Source: Helicobacter pylori Shi112
Lineage (GTDB): Bacteria; Campylobacterota; Campylobacteria; Campylobacterales; Helicobacteraceae
NCBI RefSeq assembly: GCF_000277405.1
Contig: NC_017741.1
Span: 1,116,001 to 1,180,000 of the forward strand
Direction: 5' to 3'
Length of the DNA: 64,000 bases
Part shown: piece after piece, positions 1-9,112 of the stretch
Layout: each line of letters opens with the position of its first letter
How positions within the stretch are numbered: the stretch's first letter is position 1
Program-made: the position numbers and the translations under genes
The notes under the pieces: model-generated
Seen by the model: only the letters and a program-made list of their open reading frames with translations
Databases searched by the model: none
What the model was told of the DNA's origin: nothing

Positions 1-2
1 AT

Positions 3-293
3 GATTTTTCCATGTTTAAAAAAGAAGGCGGGGCGATAACCAATCCTAAACGCGCTATTTTTAACGCTTTTGCTTATAAAACCTTTATCATAGGGCATGA
101 GTGCGTGGTGTTTAAAATCATTGGCGATGCGTTTTTGCGCTCTAGCGTGCGTTTGATCGTTCAAGCGTGCGTCCAATACTCCTTAGAAAAAATCACGCTC
201 GCTGAAATTCAAGCGCAAATCCACAACATCAAAGCCACTATAAGAACGCCCATAATGGCTAATGGCTTGTATTTGCACAGGGTGTATTATTGA
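3..293 (+). CDS. truA: tRNA pseudouridine synthase A, C-terminal part (cut by window edge)
   Basis: Only the last 96 codons are in the window and the frame is open to the left edge. TruA isomerises uridines 38-40 in tRNA anticodon arms. The fragment shows the family's C-terminal half: an FRSS-type segment seen here as DAFLRSSVRLIVQ, and the closing GLYLHRVYY, which matches the conserved GLxLxxVxY end of TruA. The stop overlaps the stop end of the convergent galE by 7 nt. In H. pylori truA (HP0361) normally lies next to galE (HP0360), which supports the call. The missing N-terminal half would carry the catalytic Asp. Confidence 0.85.
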   Translation, partial: DFSMFKKEGGAITNPKRAIFNAFAYKTFIIGHECVVFKIIGDAFLRSSVRLIVQACVQYSLEKITLAEIQAQIHNIKATIRTPIMANGLYLHRVYY

Positions 294-1321
294 AATCTCA
301 AGAGATGCTCTTCCCAATCTAGAGCGCTTTTGATAATGGTGTCTAGGTTGTTATAAAGGGGTTTGAAGGTGGTATTTTGTAAGATTTTAGCGTTATTGGC
401 AATAAGGCTTGCTGGATCGCCCTGTCGTTTGTCTAAAATTTCCACTAAAAAATCGTTGTTTGAGATTTCTTTAACCTTTTCTATCACTTCTTTCACGCTA
501 TGGCCTTGATTGTAGCCGACATTATAGATCTCGCTCTTATTTTTTTCTAAAAGGGTTTGATAGCTCGCTAAATGCGCACTAGCCAAATCATCTACATGGA
601 TATAATCCCTAATGCAAGTGCCATCTCTTGTGGGGTAGTTAGTGCCAAAAATCCCCATTTTTTTCCTTTTCCCCACCGCGCATTCGCATGCGATTTTGAT
701 CAAATGCGTGGCGTTGAGCGTGCGTTGGCCCAGCGTGTAAGGGGTGGAATAATCATTGTGCATGCATGCTCCAGCCACATTGAAATAGCGCAAAATAACG
801 CATTTAAAATCCGCTATTTTAGAAGTGTCTGACAAAATCCTTTCGCTCATCATTTTAGACGCTCCATAAGGATTAATGGGGTTTAAGGGGCTTTCTTCAT
901 TCAAGCTAAAATCAGACTCGCCATAAACCACGGCCGTAGAAGAAAAAATAAAACGCTTGATCGCATGTTTTAAACAAAGTTTGACAAGCTCTAAAGTGTT
1001 GAGCGTGTTGTTGGTGTAGTATTCTAAAGGCAAGCGCATGGATTCTTCTACTGAGATTTTAGCCCCAAAGTGCAAGATAGCTTCAATGGGGTCTTTTAGC
1101 TGCTGTTTATTCAAAAATGCGTCCATTTTTTGCGTTTCATTCAAATTGGCTTGAACAAACACAACCCTATTAGGGTAGTAATGTTCTAACGCTTTGAGGT
1201 GCTCTAAAAAACCGGTGCTGAGATCATCTACAATAACGATGTTTTCTTTGGTCTTTTCTAAAAACGCCCTTGCGGTATGCGAGCCTATATACCCGCACGC
1301 CCCTGTGAATAATAATGCCAT
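287..1321 (-). CDS. galE: UDP-glucose 4-epimerase
   Basis: Interconverts UDP-glucose and UDP-galactose in the cytoplasm and supplies galactose for LPS O-chain (Lewis antigen) synthesis. The 344-residue product has the extended-SDR Rossmann motif GACGYIGS at residues 7-14, NAD-binding VDDLS near 31-35, the catalytic Ser-Thr at 128-129 and the YGASK active site at 152-156. The frame stays open 18 codons further upstream, but the ATG at 1321 is chosen because it starts the canonical N-terminus and follows an AAGGGG ribosome site; the longer version would put a non-family extension ahead of the nucleotide-binding strand. Length is normal for GalE. Confidence 0.96.
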   Translation of the reverse strand: MALLFTGACGYIGSHTARAFLEKTKENIVIVDDLSTGFLEHLKALEHYYPNRVVFVQANLNETQKMDAFLNKQQLKDPIEAILHFGAKISVEESMRLPLEYYTNNTLNTLELVKLCLKHAIKRFIFSSTAVVYGESDFSLNEESPLNPINPYGASKMMSERILSDTSKIADFKCVILRYFNVAGACMHNDYSTPYTLGQRTLNATHLIKIACECAVGKRKKMGIFGTNYPTRDGTCIRDYIHVDDLASAHLASYQTLLEKNKSEIYNVGYNQGHSVKEVIEKVKEISNNDFLVEILDKRQGDPASLIANNAKILQNTTFKPLYNNLDTIIKSALDWEEHLLRFQ

Positions 1322-1409
1322 AAAAACCCCTTTTGAAATGAAAAAATAACGAGTATTATAACATCTTAATCCCATTTATTATTTAAGGATTTTTTAAGAA
1401 AGTTTAACC

Positions 1410-1415
1410 TATAAT
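1410..1415 (+). promoter_or_regulatory. -10 box for the tRNA-Ile/tRNA-Ala pair
   Basis: A perfect TATAAT stands 21 nt before the first base of tRNA-Ile. There is no clear -35, which is usual for the housekeeping sigma factor in this species. Predicted by position and sequence only. Confidence 0.6.
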
Positions 1416-1436
1416 TTCATCTTTATTGGCTTTAAA

Positions 1437-1513
<77 letters not shown>

Positions 1514-1527
1514 TTTTTACAACCTTT

Positions 1528-1603
1528 GGGGAATTAGCTCAGCTGGGAGAGCGCCTGCTTTGCACGCAGGAGGTCAGCGGTTCGATCCCGCTATTCTCCA
1601 CCA
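1528..1603 (+). tRNA. tRNA-Ala (anticodon TGC)
   Basis: 76-nt cloverleaf: acceptor GGGGAAT with ATTCTCC (one G-U pair), anticodon loop TTTGCAC giving TGC, T-arm CAGCGG-TTCGATC-CCGCT-type, encoded CCA. It is probably co-transcribed with tRNA-Ile from the TATAAT at 1410. A T-rich stretch follows directly and could act in termination, but no strong hairpin is visible. Confidence 0.98.
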
Positions 1604-1851
1604 TTTTTTTCTCCTTGAATTTTTTCTTTTTATCAATCATGTTTAGTTGAGAAACCTAAACGATTAAATCGTCCTTGTTTAACACCACAAGTCTTTTAAC
1701 TTAAAACTCTTTGATAAAAGATTAAGTTAAATTGAGATTTTTGGTTATAAAAATTCTTATTGCCACTCGTTAAGGCTTTATAGAAAATGTTAGAAACCCT
1801 TACAAAACAAGCTAATATATTCTATTCAATTTGCCTCAAGGACAAACAAAC

Positions 1852-3387
1852 ATGAAAAAACTTCTTTATACCATACTCGCGCTTCTTTTAATCGGCCTTT
1901 TAACAACCTACCTCATCCTTTTTACAGAATGGGGGAATAAAATCATCGCTTCGTATATAGAGAAAAAAATCAACCCAAACGAGCGCTACTTGAGCGTTAA
2001 AACCTTTAAGTTGAGGTTCAACTCTTTGGATTTTAAAGCTCAAGCCAACGATGATTCTGTTCTCATTCTTAAGGGGGATTTTTCACTTTTAAAGCAAAGC
2101 GTGGATTTGAATTACCATATAGATATTAAAAATTTACGCTCTTTCAAAGAATGGATACCCTACCCTTTAAGGGGGTCTGTTATCACTTCTGGGAATATCA
2201 AAGGGCATAGAAAAGCCCTCTTAATTCAAGGCATCTCTAATATCGCTCAATCCCACACTGCCTACAACGCCCTTTTAGATGATTTCAAGCTTTCTCACTT
2301 AAGTTTGAACGCAAAAGACGCCAATTTAGAAGATTTGCTTTATTTGTTCAACCGCCCCGCTTATGCGAACGCAAAAGTGTCCTTACAAGCGGATTTTAAC
2401 TCTCTAAAGCCTTTAGAAGGGCATTTGATTCTAACAGCCAATAACGCTTTAATCAATAACGTCCTAATCAATCAAATCTTTCATTTAAACCTTAAAGACG
2501 CGCTTATCTTCAACCTCTCGCACTCAAGCGACTTTAAAGAGAACAAAGCCATCAGCGATACCACCCTAACTGGCCCTTTAGCCAATTTTACAGCCCTAAA
2601 AAGCGAATATCTTTTCTCTGCTTTAAAACTCAACGCCCCCTACACTTTAGAAATACCCAATCTAGCCAAACTCCCAAACATTACCAACCACCCCTTAAAA
2701 GGGAGTTTGACTTTAAAAGGCGCTATAGAGCAAAGCCCCAAACTCTTAAAAGTCAGCGGCCATTCAAATTTACTGGACGGCGCACTGGATTTCACGCTTT
2801 TAAATAAAGATTTGAAAGCCCGTTTTTCCAATATTTCCACTTTAAAAGCCTTAGATTTATTCAATTACCCTAAGTTTTTCCAATCCATTGCAGACGCTAA
2901 TTTGGATTATGACCTTAGCGTTAAGCAAGGCGTATTGAAAGCCCGCCTAAAAAACGCAAGATTCCTTAAAAATTCATTCAGCGATTTCCTCTACTCCATT
3001 TCTAAATTTGATATTACTAAAGAAATTTATAACGATGCCAATCTAGTAAGCCAAATCAACCAGCAACGCCTGCTCTCCAATCTCAGCTTAAAAAGCCCCA
3101 AAACCCAATTGAAAATCCATAACGGCTTATTGGATTTAAACGCCAAGCAAATGGACATGCTCATGGATGCGGAAATTTTAAAATTCATTTTTAAAATGAA
3201 ACTTCAAGGCAACATGCACCAGCCAAAATTTTCCCTTATTTTAAACGAAAAAGCCATCCAACAAAACCTGCAACAAGGCTTGAAAGAAATCCTAAAAAAC
3301 GACACCATAAAAAAAGGTTTAGATCATTTGCTTAAAGATGATAAGCTCAAAGAAAAGCTTGAAAAAGGGCTTAAGGGGCTTTTTTAA
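1852..3387 (+). CDS. Membrane-anchored protein of unknown function, AsmA-like appearance
   Basis: 511 residues (HP0358-like). An N-terminal hydrophobic anchor spans about residues 4-21. The rest is a long, repetitive, beta-strand-rich periplasmic part with alternating hydrophobic residues and many short LxLKG/LxLxA units, ending in an amphipathic, Lys-rich tail (about 475-511). This pattern resembles AsmA/TamB-like lipid-transport or envelope proteins, but that is inference and no diagnostic motif is seen. ATG at 1852 is preferred over a TTG 21 nt upstream because AGGA lies 9 nt before it and MKKLL starts the anchor. A TATATT at 1816-1821 could be the -10. The dehydrogenase gene starts 21 nt after the stop, suggesting co-transcription. 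Confidence 0.75.
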   Translation: MKKLLYTILALLLIGLLTTYLILFTEWGNKIIASYIEKKINPNERYLSVKTFKLRFNSLDFKAQANDDSVLILKGDFSLLKQSVDLNYHIDIKNLRSFKEWIPYPLRGSVITSGNIKGHRKALLIQGISNIAQSHTAYNALLDDFKLSHLSLNAKDANLEDLLYLFNRPAYANAKVSLQADFNSLKPLEGHLILTANNALINNVLINQIFHLNLKDALIFNLSHSSDFKENKAISDTTLTGPLANFTALKSEYLFSALKLNAPYTLEIPNLAKLPNITNHPLKGSLTLKGAIEQSPKLLKVSGHSNLLDGALDFTLLNKDLKARFSNISTLKALDLFNYPKFFQSIADANLDYDLSVKQGVLKARLKNARFLKNSFSDFLYSISKFDITKEIYNDANLVSQINQQRLLSNLSLKSPKTQLKIHNGLLDLNAKQMDMLMDAEILKFIFKMKLQGNMHQPKFSLILNEKAIQQNLQQGLKEILKNDTIKKGLDHLLKDDKLKEKLEKGLKGLF

Positions 3388-3408
3388 CCCTATTTTATAA
3401 GGATAGAA

Positions 3409-4161
3409 ATGGTGCACATTTTAGTTAGCGGAGCGACTTCAGGATTTGGACTAGAAATCGCTAAGGCGTTTTTACAAAAAAACCATGTGGTTTTTGGCAT
3501 AGGGAGACGAAAAGAGAATTTGCAAAAATTGCAACTCGCTTATCCCAAGCATTTCATTCCCCTGTGTTTTGATCTTAAAAACAAGCTTGAAACTAAGCGG
3601 GCGGTAGAAACTATTTTTTCCATGACGGATCATATTGATGCTTTAATCAATAACGCCGGCTTAGCGCTAGGCTTAAACAAGGCTTATGAATGCGAGCTAG
3701 ACGATTGGGAAATCATGATAGACACGAATATCAAGGGGTTGTTATATCTCACTCGTTTGATCTTACCCTCTATGATAGAGCATAACCAAGGGACTATCAT
3801 CAATCTTGGCTCTATCGCTGGCACTTACGCCTATCCTGGAGGGAATGTCTATGGAGCGAGCAAGGCGTTTGTGAAACAATTTTCTTTAAATTTGCGAGCG
3901 GATTTGGCTGGCACCAACATTAGAGTGAGCAATGTTGAACCCGGCTTGTGCGGCGAAACCGAATTCAGTATGGTGCGCTTTAAGGGCGATAAAATAAAAG
4001 CCCAATCTGTCTATGAAAACACCATTTACCTCAAACCACAAGATATTGCCAACATCGTGTTATGGATTTACGAACAACCCTTGCATGTCAATATCAACCG
4101 CATAGAAATCATGCCCATAAGCCAAACTTTCGCTCCCCTACCCACCCATAAAAACCCTTAA
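3409..4161 (+). CDS. Short-chain dehydrogenase/reductase (YdfG-like)
   Basis: 250 residues, classical SDR length (HP0357-like). NAD(P)-binding SGATSGFG at 7-14, with an Arg pair (GRRKE, 32-36) after strand 2 that favours NADP; NNAG at 81-84; catalytic Ser 135 in GSIAG; catalytic Tyr 148 and Lys 152 in YGASK; PG at 178-179. The closest resemblance is to YdfG-type NADP-dependent beta-hydroxy acid/serine/allo-threonine dehydrogenases; the substrate in H. pylori is not known from sequence. AAGGA precedes the ATG by 7 nt. It follows the membrane protein gene by 21 nt and ends at a hairpin terminator. Confidence 0.92.
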   Translation: MVHILVSGATSGFGLEIAKAFLQKNHVVFGIGRRKENLQKLQLAYPKHFIPLCFDLKNKLETKRAVETIFSMTDHIDALINNAGLALGLNKAYECELDDWEIMIDTNIKGLLYLTRLILPSMIEHNQGTIINLGSIAGTYAYPGGNVYGASKAFVKQFSLNLRADLAGTNIRVSNVEPGLCGETEFSMVRFKGDKIKAQSVYENTIYLKPQDIANIVLWIYEQPLHVNINRIEIMPISQTFAPLPTHKNP

Positions 4162-4170
4162 GGGGTTTTA
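4151..4170 (+). terminator. Hairpin terminator after the SDR gene
   Basis: Inverted repeat AAAACCC / GGGTTTT with a short TTAAG loop, overlapping the TAA stop and followed by T/A-rich sequence. It is a plausible intrinsic terminator for the rightward genes and nearly symmetrical, so it may also stop leftward transcripts. Confidence 0.6.
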
Positions 4171-4246
4171 AATAAATTTAAACTTTAACAACTTTTAATT
4201 TATCTTCAAAAAAAGGATTTTGGTTACTCTATTTTAAACTCATGAT

Positions 4247-4284
4247 CTTAAGAGGATAGGAAGTGTTTTGAAACAATTCTCTCT
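4247..4284. repeat. Short dispersed repeat, copy 1
   Basis: About 38 bp, starting CTTAAGAGGATAGG and running through TTTTG-AA-ATTCTC, roughly 80% identical by eye to 33282-33319. It lies between the convergent SDR gene and hcpC, exactly where gene order departs from strain 26695. Function unknown. Confidence 0.5.
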
Positions 4285-4345
4285 AAATCCCCCCGATCCC
4301 CCAAAAGACCGCTTTTGAAAGCCGTTTGATCAAGCCTTATTCAAA

Positions 4346-5218
4346 TTAAGCTTTGATCTTAAGCTGCTTGAGAAGATCGCATGCCCCTTTAGCGCCTAAT
4401 TTACAGCCTTTTTTAAAGTTTTCTATGGCTTGCTTTTCATTCCTTGTTACGCCTTCGCCATTGTATTGCATGGCCCCTAAATTGAAACACCCTCCGCCGT
4501 TTTGCATCTCGCATGCTTTAGAATAACGATCGAGTGCCTCTTTAAAATTCTTCGCCACGCCATCGCCATGATGATACATATTCCCTGCGTTAAAGCACCC
4601 CTGGCTGTCTTTTAACCCGCAAGCTTTGTCATACGAAGCGAGCGCTTTTTTCAAATCTTTAGGTGCGCCTCTGCCTGCATCATACAAGCTCCCTAGTATT
4701 GTGCAACCGTCGCCATCGTTTAAATCGCAAGCTTTAGTAAAATATTCCACCGCTTTTTTAAAATCCCTAGTTACCACTTTACCATCATGATAAATCCCCC
4801 CTAAGCTCGCGCACCCTTCAGCGTATTTCAAATCGCACGCTTTAGAATAGTATTGTAGGGCTTTATTGGTGTTTTGGGACACGCCTTGCCCGCTGTAATA
4901 TAAATTCCCTAGCAAATGACACCCATTGCTGTAATCTAAATCGCAAGCTTTAGCGTAAAATGAAGCGGCTTTTTTCAAGTTCTTTTCCACCCCTTGGCCT
5001 TGATAATAAAGCACCCCTAAATTAAAACACCCGCTATTTTCTTTCAAATCGCAAGCTTTTTCAAAATATTTCTTAGCTTGAGTGAAATTTTGCTCTTTGT
5101 AGCTCTTTGCCCCCAAACCTACAAGCTCTTTAGGGTCTTGCTCTGCCATTAGCCCCCCTAAACACAACGCACCCAAACACAAAACCCTAAAAAGGGATTT
5201 TTTGAAATTTTCCAACAT
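4346..5218 (-). CDS. hcpC: Helicobacter cysteine-rich protein C, Sel1-repeat secreted protein
   Basis: 290 residues with an N-terminal signal peptide (hydrophobic 8-22, cleavage around LMAEQ) and seven Sel1-like TPR units of about 36 residues. Each unit ends in a KACDLK-type helix, and paired cysteines seven to eight residues apart (e.g. [10 protein letters not shown]) form one disulfide per repeat, the hallmark of the Hcp family. HcpC (HP1098) is a secreted/periplasmic scaffold protein recognised by patient sera; its partner is not evident here. ATG 5218 is preferred over the longer open frame because AAGGAG lies 7 nt upstream and the signal peptide begins there. Confidence 0.95.
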   Translation of the reverse strand: MLENFKKSLFRVLCLGALCLGGLMAEQDPKELVGLGAKSYKEQNFTQAKKYFEKACDLKENSGCFNLGVLYYQGQGVEKNLKKAASFYAKACDLDYSNGCHLLGNLYYSGQGVSQNTNKALQYYSKACDLKYAEGCASLGGIYHDGKVVTRDFKKAVEYFTKACDLNDGDGCTILGSLYDAGRGAPKDLKKALASYDKACGLKDSQGCFNAGNMYHHGDGVAKNFKEALDRYSKACEMQNGGGCFNLGAMQYNGEGVTRNEKQAIENFKKGCKLGAKGACDLLKQLKIKA

Positions 5219-5243
5219 GATGTATCTCCTTATTAAAAATTTT

Positions 5244-5249
5244 ATTATA
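5244..5249 (-). promoter_or_regulatory. -10 box of hcpC
   Basis: A perfect TATAAT on the minus strand, 26 nt before the hcpC ATG, preceded by AT-rich sequence and no obvious -35. Confidence 0.6.
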
Positions 5250-5287
5250 GTGTTATTAAGCAAATACAAAATGCCATGATCTCTTTG

Positions 5288-5914
5288 TTATCTTAAAGCT
5301 AACGATCGCTTACAAATTTCTGTGATTTTATCCCACTCTTTGTTTTGGATCAAATTTTTAGGGGTAAGCCAGCTCCCTCCCACGCACAAAACATTTTCTA
5401 AATTTAAATAAGAACGCATGTTATCTGCGCTAATCCCCCCAGTGGGGCAAAATTTCACCCCTTTAAAAGGGCCATTAAAAGCGTTTAAAAGCTTAACGCC
5501 CCCGCAATACTCTGCCGGGAAAAATTTTAAAGCGCTATAGCCCAATTCTAAGGCTTGCATGACTTCACTACTGCTAGAAACCCCGGGTATTAGGGGCATG
5601 TCTTTTTTCTTTGCGTGTTCTAAAAGCTCTATCGTAAGACCCGGGCTAATCAAAAACTCTGCCCCCCTATTTTGAGCTTGCTCTAATTGGGTGGGATTTA
5701 AAATCGTGCCAGCGCCCACGCGCATTTTTGGCACATTCTTAGCGATAAGCTCTATGGCCTCTAAAGCGCAACTGGAGCGCAAAGTAACTTCTATGATTTG
5801 AATACCCCCCTCTACTAGGCTTTGCGCTAAAGACACAGCGTCTTTTATATCCTCAATCACTACCACAGGGACAATGGGGCTAATTTGTAAAACCTCTATT
5901 ATTTTATCTTGCAT
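5288..5914 (-). CDS. eda: KDPG aldolase (2-dehydro-3-deoxyphosphogluconate aldolase)
   Basis: Cleaves 2-keto-3-deoxy-6-phosphogluconate to pyruvate and glyceraldehyde-3-phosphate, the last step of the Entner-Doudoroff pathway. 208 residues, a class I aldolase TIM barrel. Catalytic Glu 42 in IEVTLRS, phosphate-site GAGT near 67-70, Schiff-base Lys 130 in ALKFFPAE, and the phosphate-binding PTGGIS near 157-162. AAGGAG precedes the ATG. It begins 18 nt after the edd stop on the same strand, so the two pathway-specific enzymes form an operon. Confidence 0.97.
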   Translation of the reverse strand: MQDKIIEVLQISPIVPVVVIEDIKDAVSLAQSLVEGGIQIIEVTLRSSCALEAIELIAKNVPKMRVGAGTILNPTQLEQAQNRGAEFLISPGLTIELLEHAKKKDMPLIPGVSSSSEVMQALELGYSALKFFPAEYCGGVKLLNAFNGPFKGVKFCPTGGISADNMRSYLNLENVLCVGGSWLTPKNLIQNKEWDKITEICKRSLALR

Positions 5915-5932
5915 TTTATCTCCTTTATATTT

Positions 5933-7759
5933 TTATGCCTTTATGCCAAAACTCATGCCACCCTCTTCAGCCGTATTGACATTCAATCTCAAACTCGTAA
6001 ATAATTCCCTACCCAACCCAAAACTCGGCTTTTCTAAATTTTCTAAGGTTTCTAAAAACAAGGGGTTGATGCCTCTATTGTCAAAATCCTTTTCAAGCAC
6101 ATTCAAAGCGTTATTAGGAGCGTCTAATTCTATCAAATCGCCATCTTTAATCTTAATGATCGCCCCGTTTAACGCTCCCTCAGGGCTTAAATGGATCGCA
6201 CTAGGCACTTTCCCGCTCGCCCCGCTCATGCGCCCATCCGTAACCAGCGCGACCTTATAGCCCATATCCTGCAAAGCCCCTAAATTCGTGGTGAGTTTGT
6301 GCAATTCTGGCATGCCGTTAGACTTAGGCCCTTGGAAAGGCAAAACAGCCACAAAGTCCCTTTCTAATTCTTTATTTTTAAAGCGTTCTAAAAATTCGCT
6401 TTGGGTTTTAAAAACAATCGCTCTGGCTTTGACTTTCCTGTGCTCATCTTTAATGGCTGAGATTTTAATCACGGCCCGCCCTAAATTACCCTTTAAGATT
6501 TTAAGCCCCCCATTAGCGGCAAAAGGCTCGCTAACAGGGCGTAAAATGTCCGTATTCAAGCTATGATTGACAGCGTCTTTATACACCAATTGGTCGTTTT
6601 CTAAAAAGGGGGTTTTGGTGTAATTTTGCATGCCTTTTTGCGTTTTTGTATCCATAATGGTATGCACATCTTCAAATAAAAGCCCCTCTTTTAGCAATTC
6701 TTTGATCACAAACGCTAAGCCCCCACACGCTTCAAAAGCATTCACATCCGCTGATCCGTTAGGATAGACTTTAGCTAAAAGGGGTATGAGATTAGAGACG
6801 GCGTCAAAATCGTCCCAATTGAGAATCACCCCACAAGATCTAGCGATAGCGATCAAATGCAAAGTGTGGTTAGTAGAACCTCCGGTTGCCATTAAGCCTA
6901 TAAGAGCGTTAAGAATGCTTTTTTCATCAATGAGTTTGGCTAAAGGCAGGACTTTCCCGCTCGCTAATCTTTTCGCGCTCTCTTCTACTAAAACCTTCCG
7001 TAAGGGGTTGTTAGGGTTGATAAAGCTAGAATTAGCCACATGCAACCCCATAAACTCCATCATCATTTGATTAGAATTGGCCGTGCCATAAAAAGTGCAA
7101 GTGCCCACATCATGATAGCTTTGCATTTCCACTTTTAAAAGCTCTTCTCTGTTGATCTTTGCCATTGCAAAATCCTGGCGCGCTTTGGCTTTTTTATAAT
7201 TTTCTATCCCGCTCACCATAGGCCCGCTTGGCACAAACACGCTCGCTAAATTCCCAAAGCTTAACGCTCCTATGAGCAAGCCTGGCACGATTTTATCGCA
7301 CACGCCCAAAAAAAACGCCCCGTCAAAAACATTATGGCTTAACCCCACGGCGGTGCTTAAGGCGATCACATCTCTGCTGAATAAGCTCAATTCCATGCCA
7401 TCATAACCTTGCGTGATACCATCACACATCGCTGGCACCCCACTAGCGACGCTCGCATAAGCGTTATGCTCTTGCAATTCTTTTTTAATCCAATCAGGGT
7501 AATTTTTAAAAGGTTGGTGGGCTGAAAGCATGTCATTATAAGCCGTGATAATCGCAAAATGCTTTCTTTTATGCGAACCTAAAGGCATTTTCAAATGCTC
7601 TGGCATGCTCGCTGTAACATGCGCAATATTCGCGCAACCCAAGCTCTCAATCTTGGGCTGGTTTTTAGGGTTAAAGATATTTTCTAAATAAAGCTCTCTG
7701 GTTTTTTTGCTACGCTCTGTAATTTTTTCTTTGATTTGTTCTAAAGAATGCTTAGGCAT
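5933..7759 (-). CDS. edd: 6-phosphogluconate dehydratase
   Basis: Dehydrates 6-phosphogluconate to KDPG, the committed Entner-Doudoroff step. 608 residues, IlvD/Edd family. Family motifs include a conserved Cys in MCDGITQG (about 112) and another in GVCDKIVPG (154), part of the iron-sulfur site; TGGSTNHTLH in the middle; and TDGRMSGASGKVPSAIH in the C-terminal domain. The ATG at 7759 is chosen because it sits 5 nt after GGGG; a GTG two codons upstream is also open. It is divergent from zwf with only 65 bp between start codons. Confidence 0.97.
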   Translation of the reverse strand: MPKHSLEQIKEKITERSKKTRELYLENIFNPKNQPKIESLGCANIAHVTASMPEHLKMPLGSHKRKHFAIITAYNDMLSAHQPFKNYPDWIKKELQEHNAYASVASGVPAMCDGITQGYDGMELSLFSRDVIALSTAVGLSHNVFDGAFFLGVCDKIVPGLLIGALSFGNLASVFVPSGPMVSGIENYKKAKARQDFAMAKINREELLKVEMQSYHDVGTCTFYGTANSNQMMMEFMGLHVANSSFINPNNPLRKVLVEESAKRLASGKVLPLAKLIDEKSILNALIGLMATGGSTNHTLHLIAIARSCGVILNWDDFDAVSNLIPLLAKVYPNGSADVNAFEACGGLAFVIKELLKEGLLFEDVHTIMDTKTQKGMQNYTKTPFLENDQLVYKDAVNHSLNTDILRPVSEPFAANGGLKILKGNLGRAVIKISAIKDEHRKVKARAIVFKTQSEFLERFKNKELERDFVAVLPFQGPKSNGMPELHKLTTNLGALQDMGYKVALVTDGRMSGASGKVPSAIHLSPEGALNGAIIKIKDGDLIELDAPNNALNVLEKDFDNRGINPLFLETLENLEKPSFGLGRELFTSLRLNVNTAEEGGMSFGIKA

Positions 7760-7782
7760 GAACACCCCTTTAATTAAGATTT

Positions 7783-7792
7783 AATATATAAT
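7783..7792. promoter_or_regulatory. Overlapping divergent -10 boxes of edd and zwf
   Basis: In the 65-bp edd-zwf gap, TATAAT at 7787-7792 faces zwf, and TATATT (minus strand, 7783-7788) faces edd. The two hexamers share two bases, so polymerase binding at one should exclude the other. This could link expression of the two branches from 6-phosphogluconate. Prediction only. Confidence 0.5.
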
Positions 7793-7824
7793 AATAACTC
7801 AAAAACACTCTAAAAGGGTTATTG

Positions 7825-9102
7825 ATGTTAGATTTTGATTTGGTTCTTTTTGGCGCGACTGGGGATTTAGCCATGCGAAAGCTCTTTGTTTCGCTCTATG
7901 AAATTTATACCCATTATGGTTTTAAAAAAGATTCTAAGATTATCGCATCTGGGCGTAAGGAGCTATCCAATGAAGAATTTTTAGCGCTCCTTTGCGAAAA
8001 GACGCAACTGCATTCAAGAAAAAAGGGTAGGGAATTTTTAGCCCATATCAGTTATTTTTGCGTTCGTTTGGATAACCCTAAAGACTTTGAAGGATTGAGT
8101 AAAATCGCTACAAAAAATAAACCCTTGATTTTCTACTTTTCTATCTCCCCTAGTTTTTTTGCAACGACCGCTCAACATCTCGCCAAAAACGCGCTCAATC
8201 ACGCCAATGCGCGCTTGATTTTAGAAAAGCCTTTAGGGCATGATTTAAAGACTTGTAAGGAGATTTTCCAAAGCATTAGCGCTTTTTTTAAAGAAGAACA
8301 GATCTTTAGAATCGATCATTATTTAGGGAAAAAGGGCGTTCAAAATATCCTTGAATTGCGCTTGAATAACCCTATCTTAAACATTTTATGGGATCAAATC
8401 AGCGCGGTTGAAATCTGCGTGTATGAGACTTTAGGGGTGGAAGAAAGAGGCGAATTTTACGATAAAATCGGGGCTTTAAGGGATATGGTTCAAAACCATC
8501 TCTTGCAAGTTTTATCCCTTATCGCTACAGATTTACCCAACGATTTAAAGGATTTGAGGAAAGAAAAAATCAAAGTTTTAAAAACCTTACAACCCCCAAA
8601 AGATTTTAAAAAACAAGTGATTCGGGCCCAATATCAAGGCTATAGAGATGAAAATAAGGTCCATAAAGAGAGCCAGACAGAAACTTTTATCGCTATTAAA
8701 GCCTTTTTGGATACGCCTAAATTTAAAGGCGTGCCTTTCTACCTTAAACACGCTAAAAAAATGCCCCACAACCAAGCGAGCGTGAAAATCCATTTTAATG
8801 CAGTCAATACGCTAGAATTTTTCCTCTCTCAAGATAAAATCACTCTCACCCTACAAGATCATCAAAACCCCCTTATTTTAGAAACCCACCACAAACAAGA
8901 ATTTTTGCAGCCCTACGCTAAATTGCTCTATGATGCGATACAAAATAACCACAATAATTTCGCCCACCAGTTGGAATTGGAAGCGTCATGGGTTTTTATT
9001 GACACGCTCATAGAAGGTTTTATGAATAACGCCACGCCCTTACATTCCTATGAAAGCCACAATCTAAACGAATCCGAATTTTTAAAACCACTCTATCAAT
9101 GA
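7825..9102 (+). CDS. zwf: Glucose-6-phosphate 1-dehydrogenase
   Basis: Oxidises glucose-6-phosphate to 6-phosphogluconolactone with NADP, feeding both the pentose phosphate and Entner-Doudoroff routes. 425 residues, somewhat shorter than the ~490 of E. coli. Variant Rossmann motif GATGDLA at 10-16, EKPLG at 134-138 and the active-site signature RIDHYLGK at 162-169. A TTG lies immediately before; the ATG at 7825 is preferred, with AGGG 6 nt upstream. pgl starts 10 nt after the stop. Confidence 0.97.
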   Translation: MLDFDLVLFGATGDLAMRKLFVSLYEIYTHYGFKKDSKIIASGRKELSNEEFLALLCEKTQLHSRKKGREFLAHISYFCVRLDNPKDFEGLSKIATKNKPLIFYFSISPSFFATTAQHLAKNALNHANARLILEKPLGHDLKTCKEIFQSISAFFKEEQIFRIDHYLGKKGVQNILELRLNNPILNILWDQISAVEICVYETLGVEERGEFYDKIGALRDMVQNHLLQVLSLIATDLPNDLKDLRKEKIKVLKTLQPPKDFKKQVIRAQYQGYRDENKVHKESQTETFIAIKAFLDTPKFKGVPFYLKHAKKMPHNQASVKIHFNAVNTLEFFLSQDKITLTLQDHQNPLILETHHKQEFLQPYAKLLYDAIQNNHNNFAHQLELEASWVFIDTLIEGFMNNATPLHSYESHNLNESEFLKPLYQ

Positions 9103-9112
9103 AAGGGATTTC

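Noticed and set aside
5874-7070. Long frames on the plus strand opposite eda and edd
   Set aside because: They are shadows of clearly identified genes; no family match and poor codon use.
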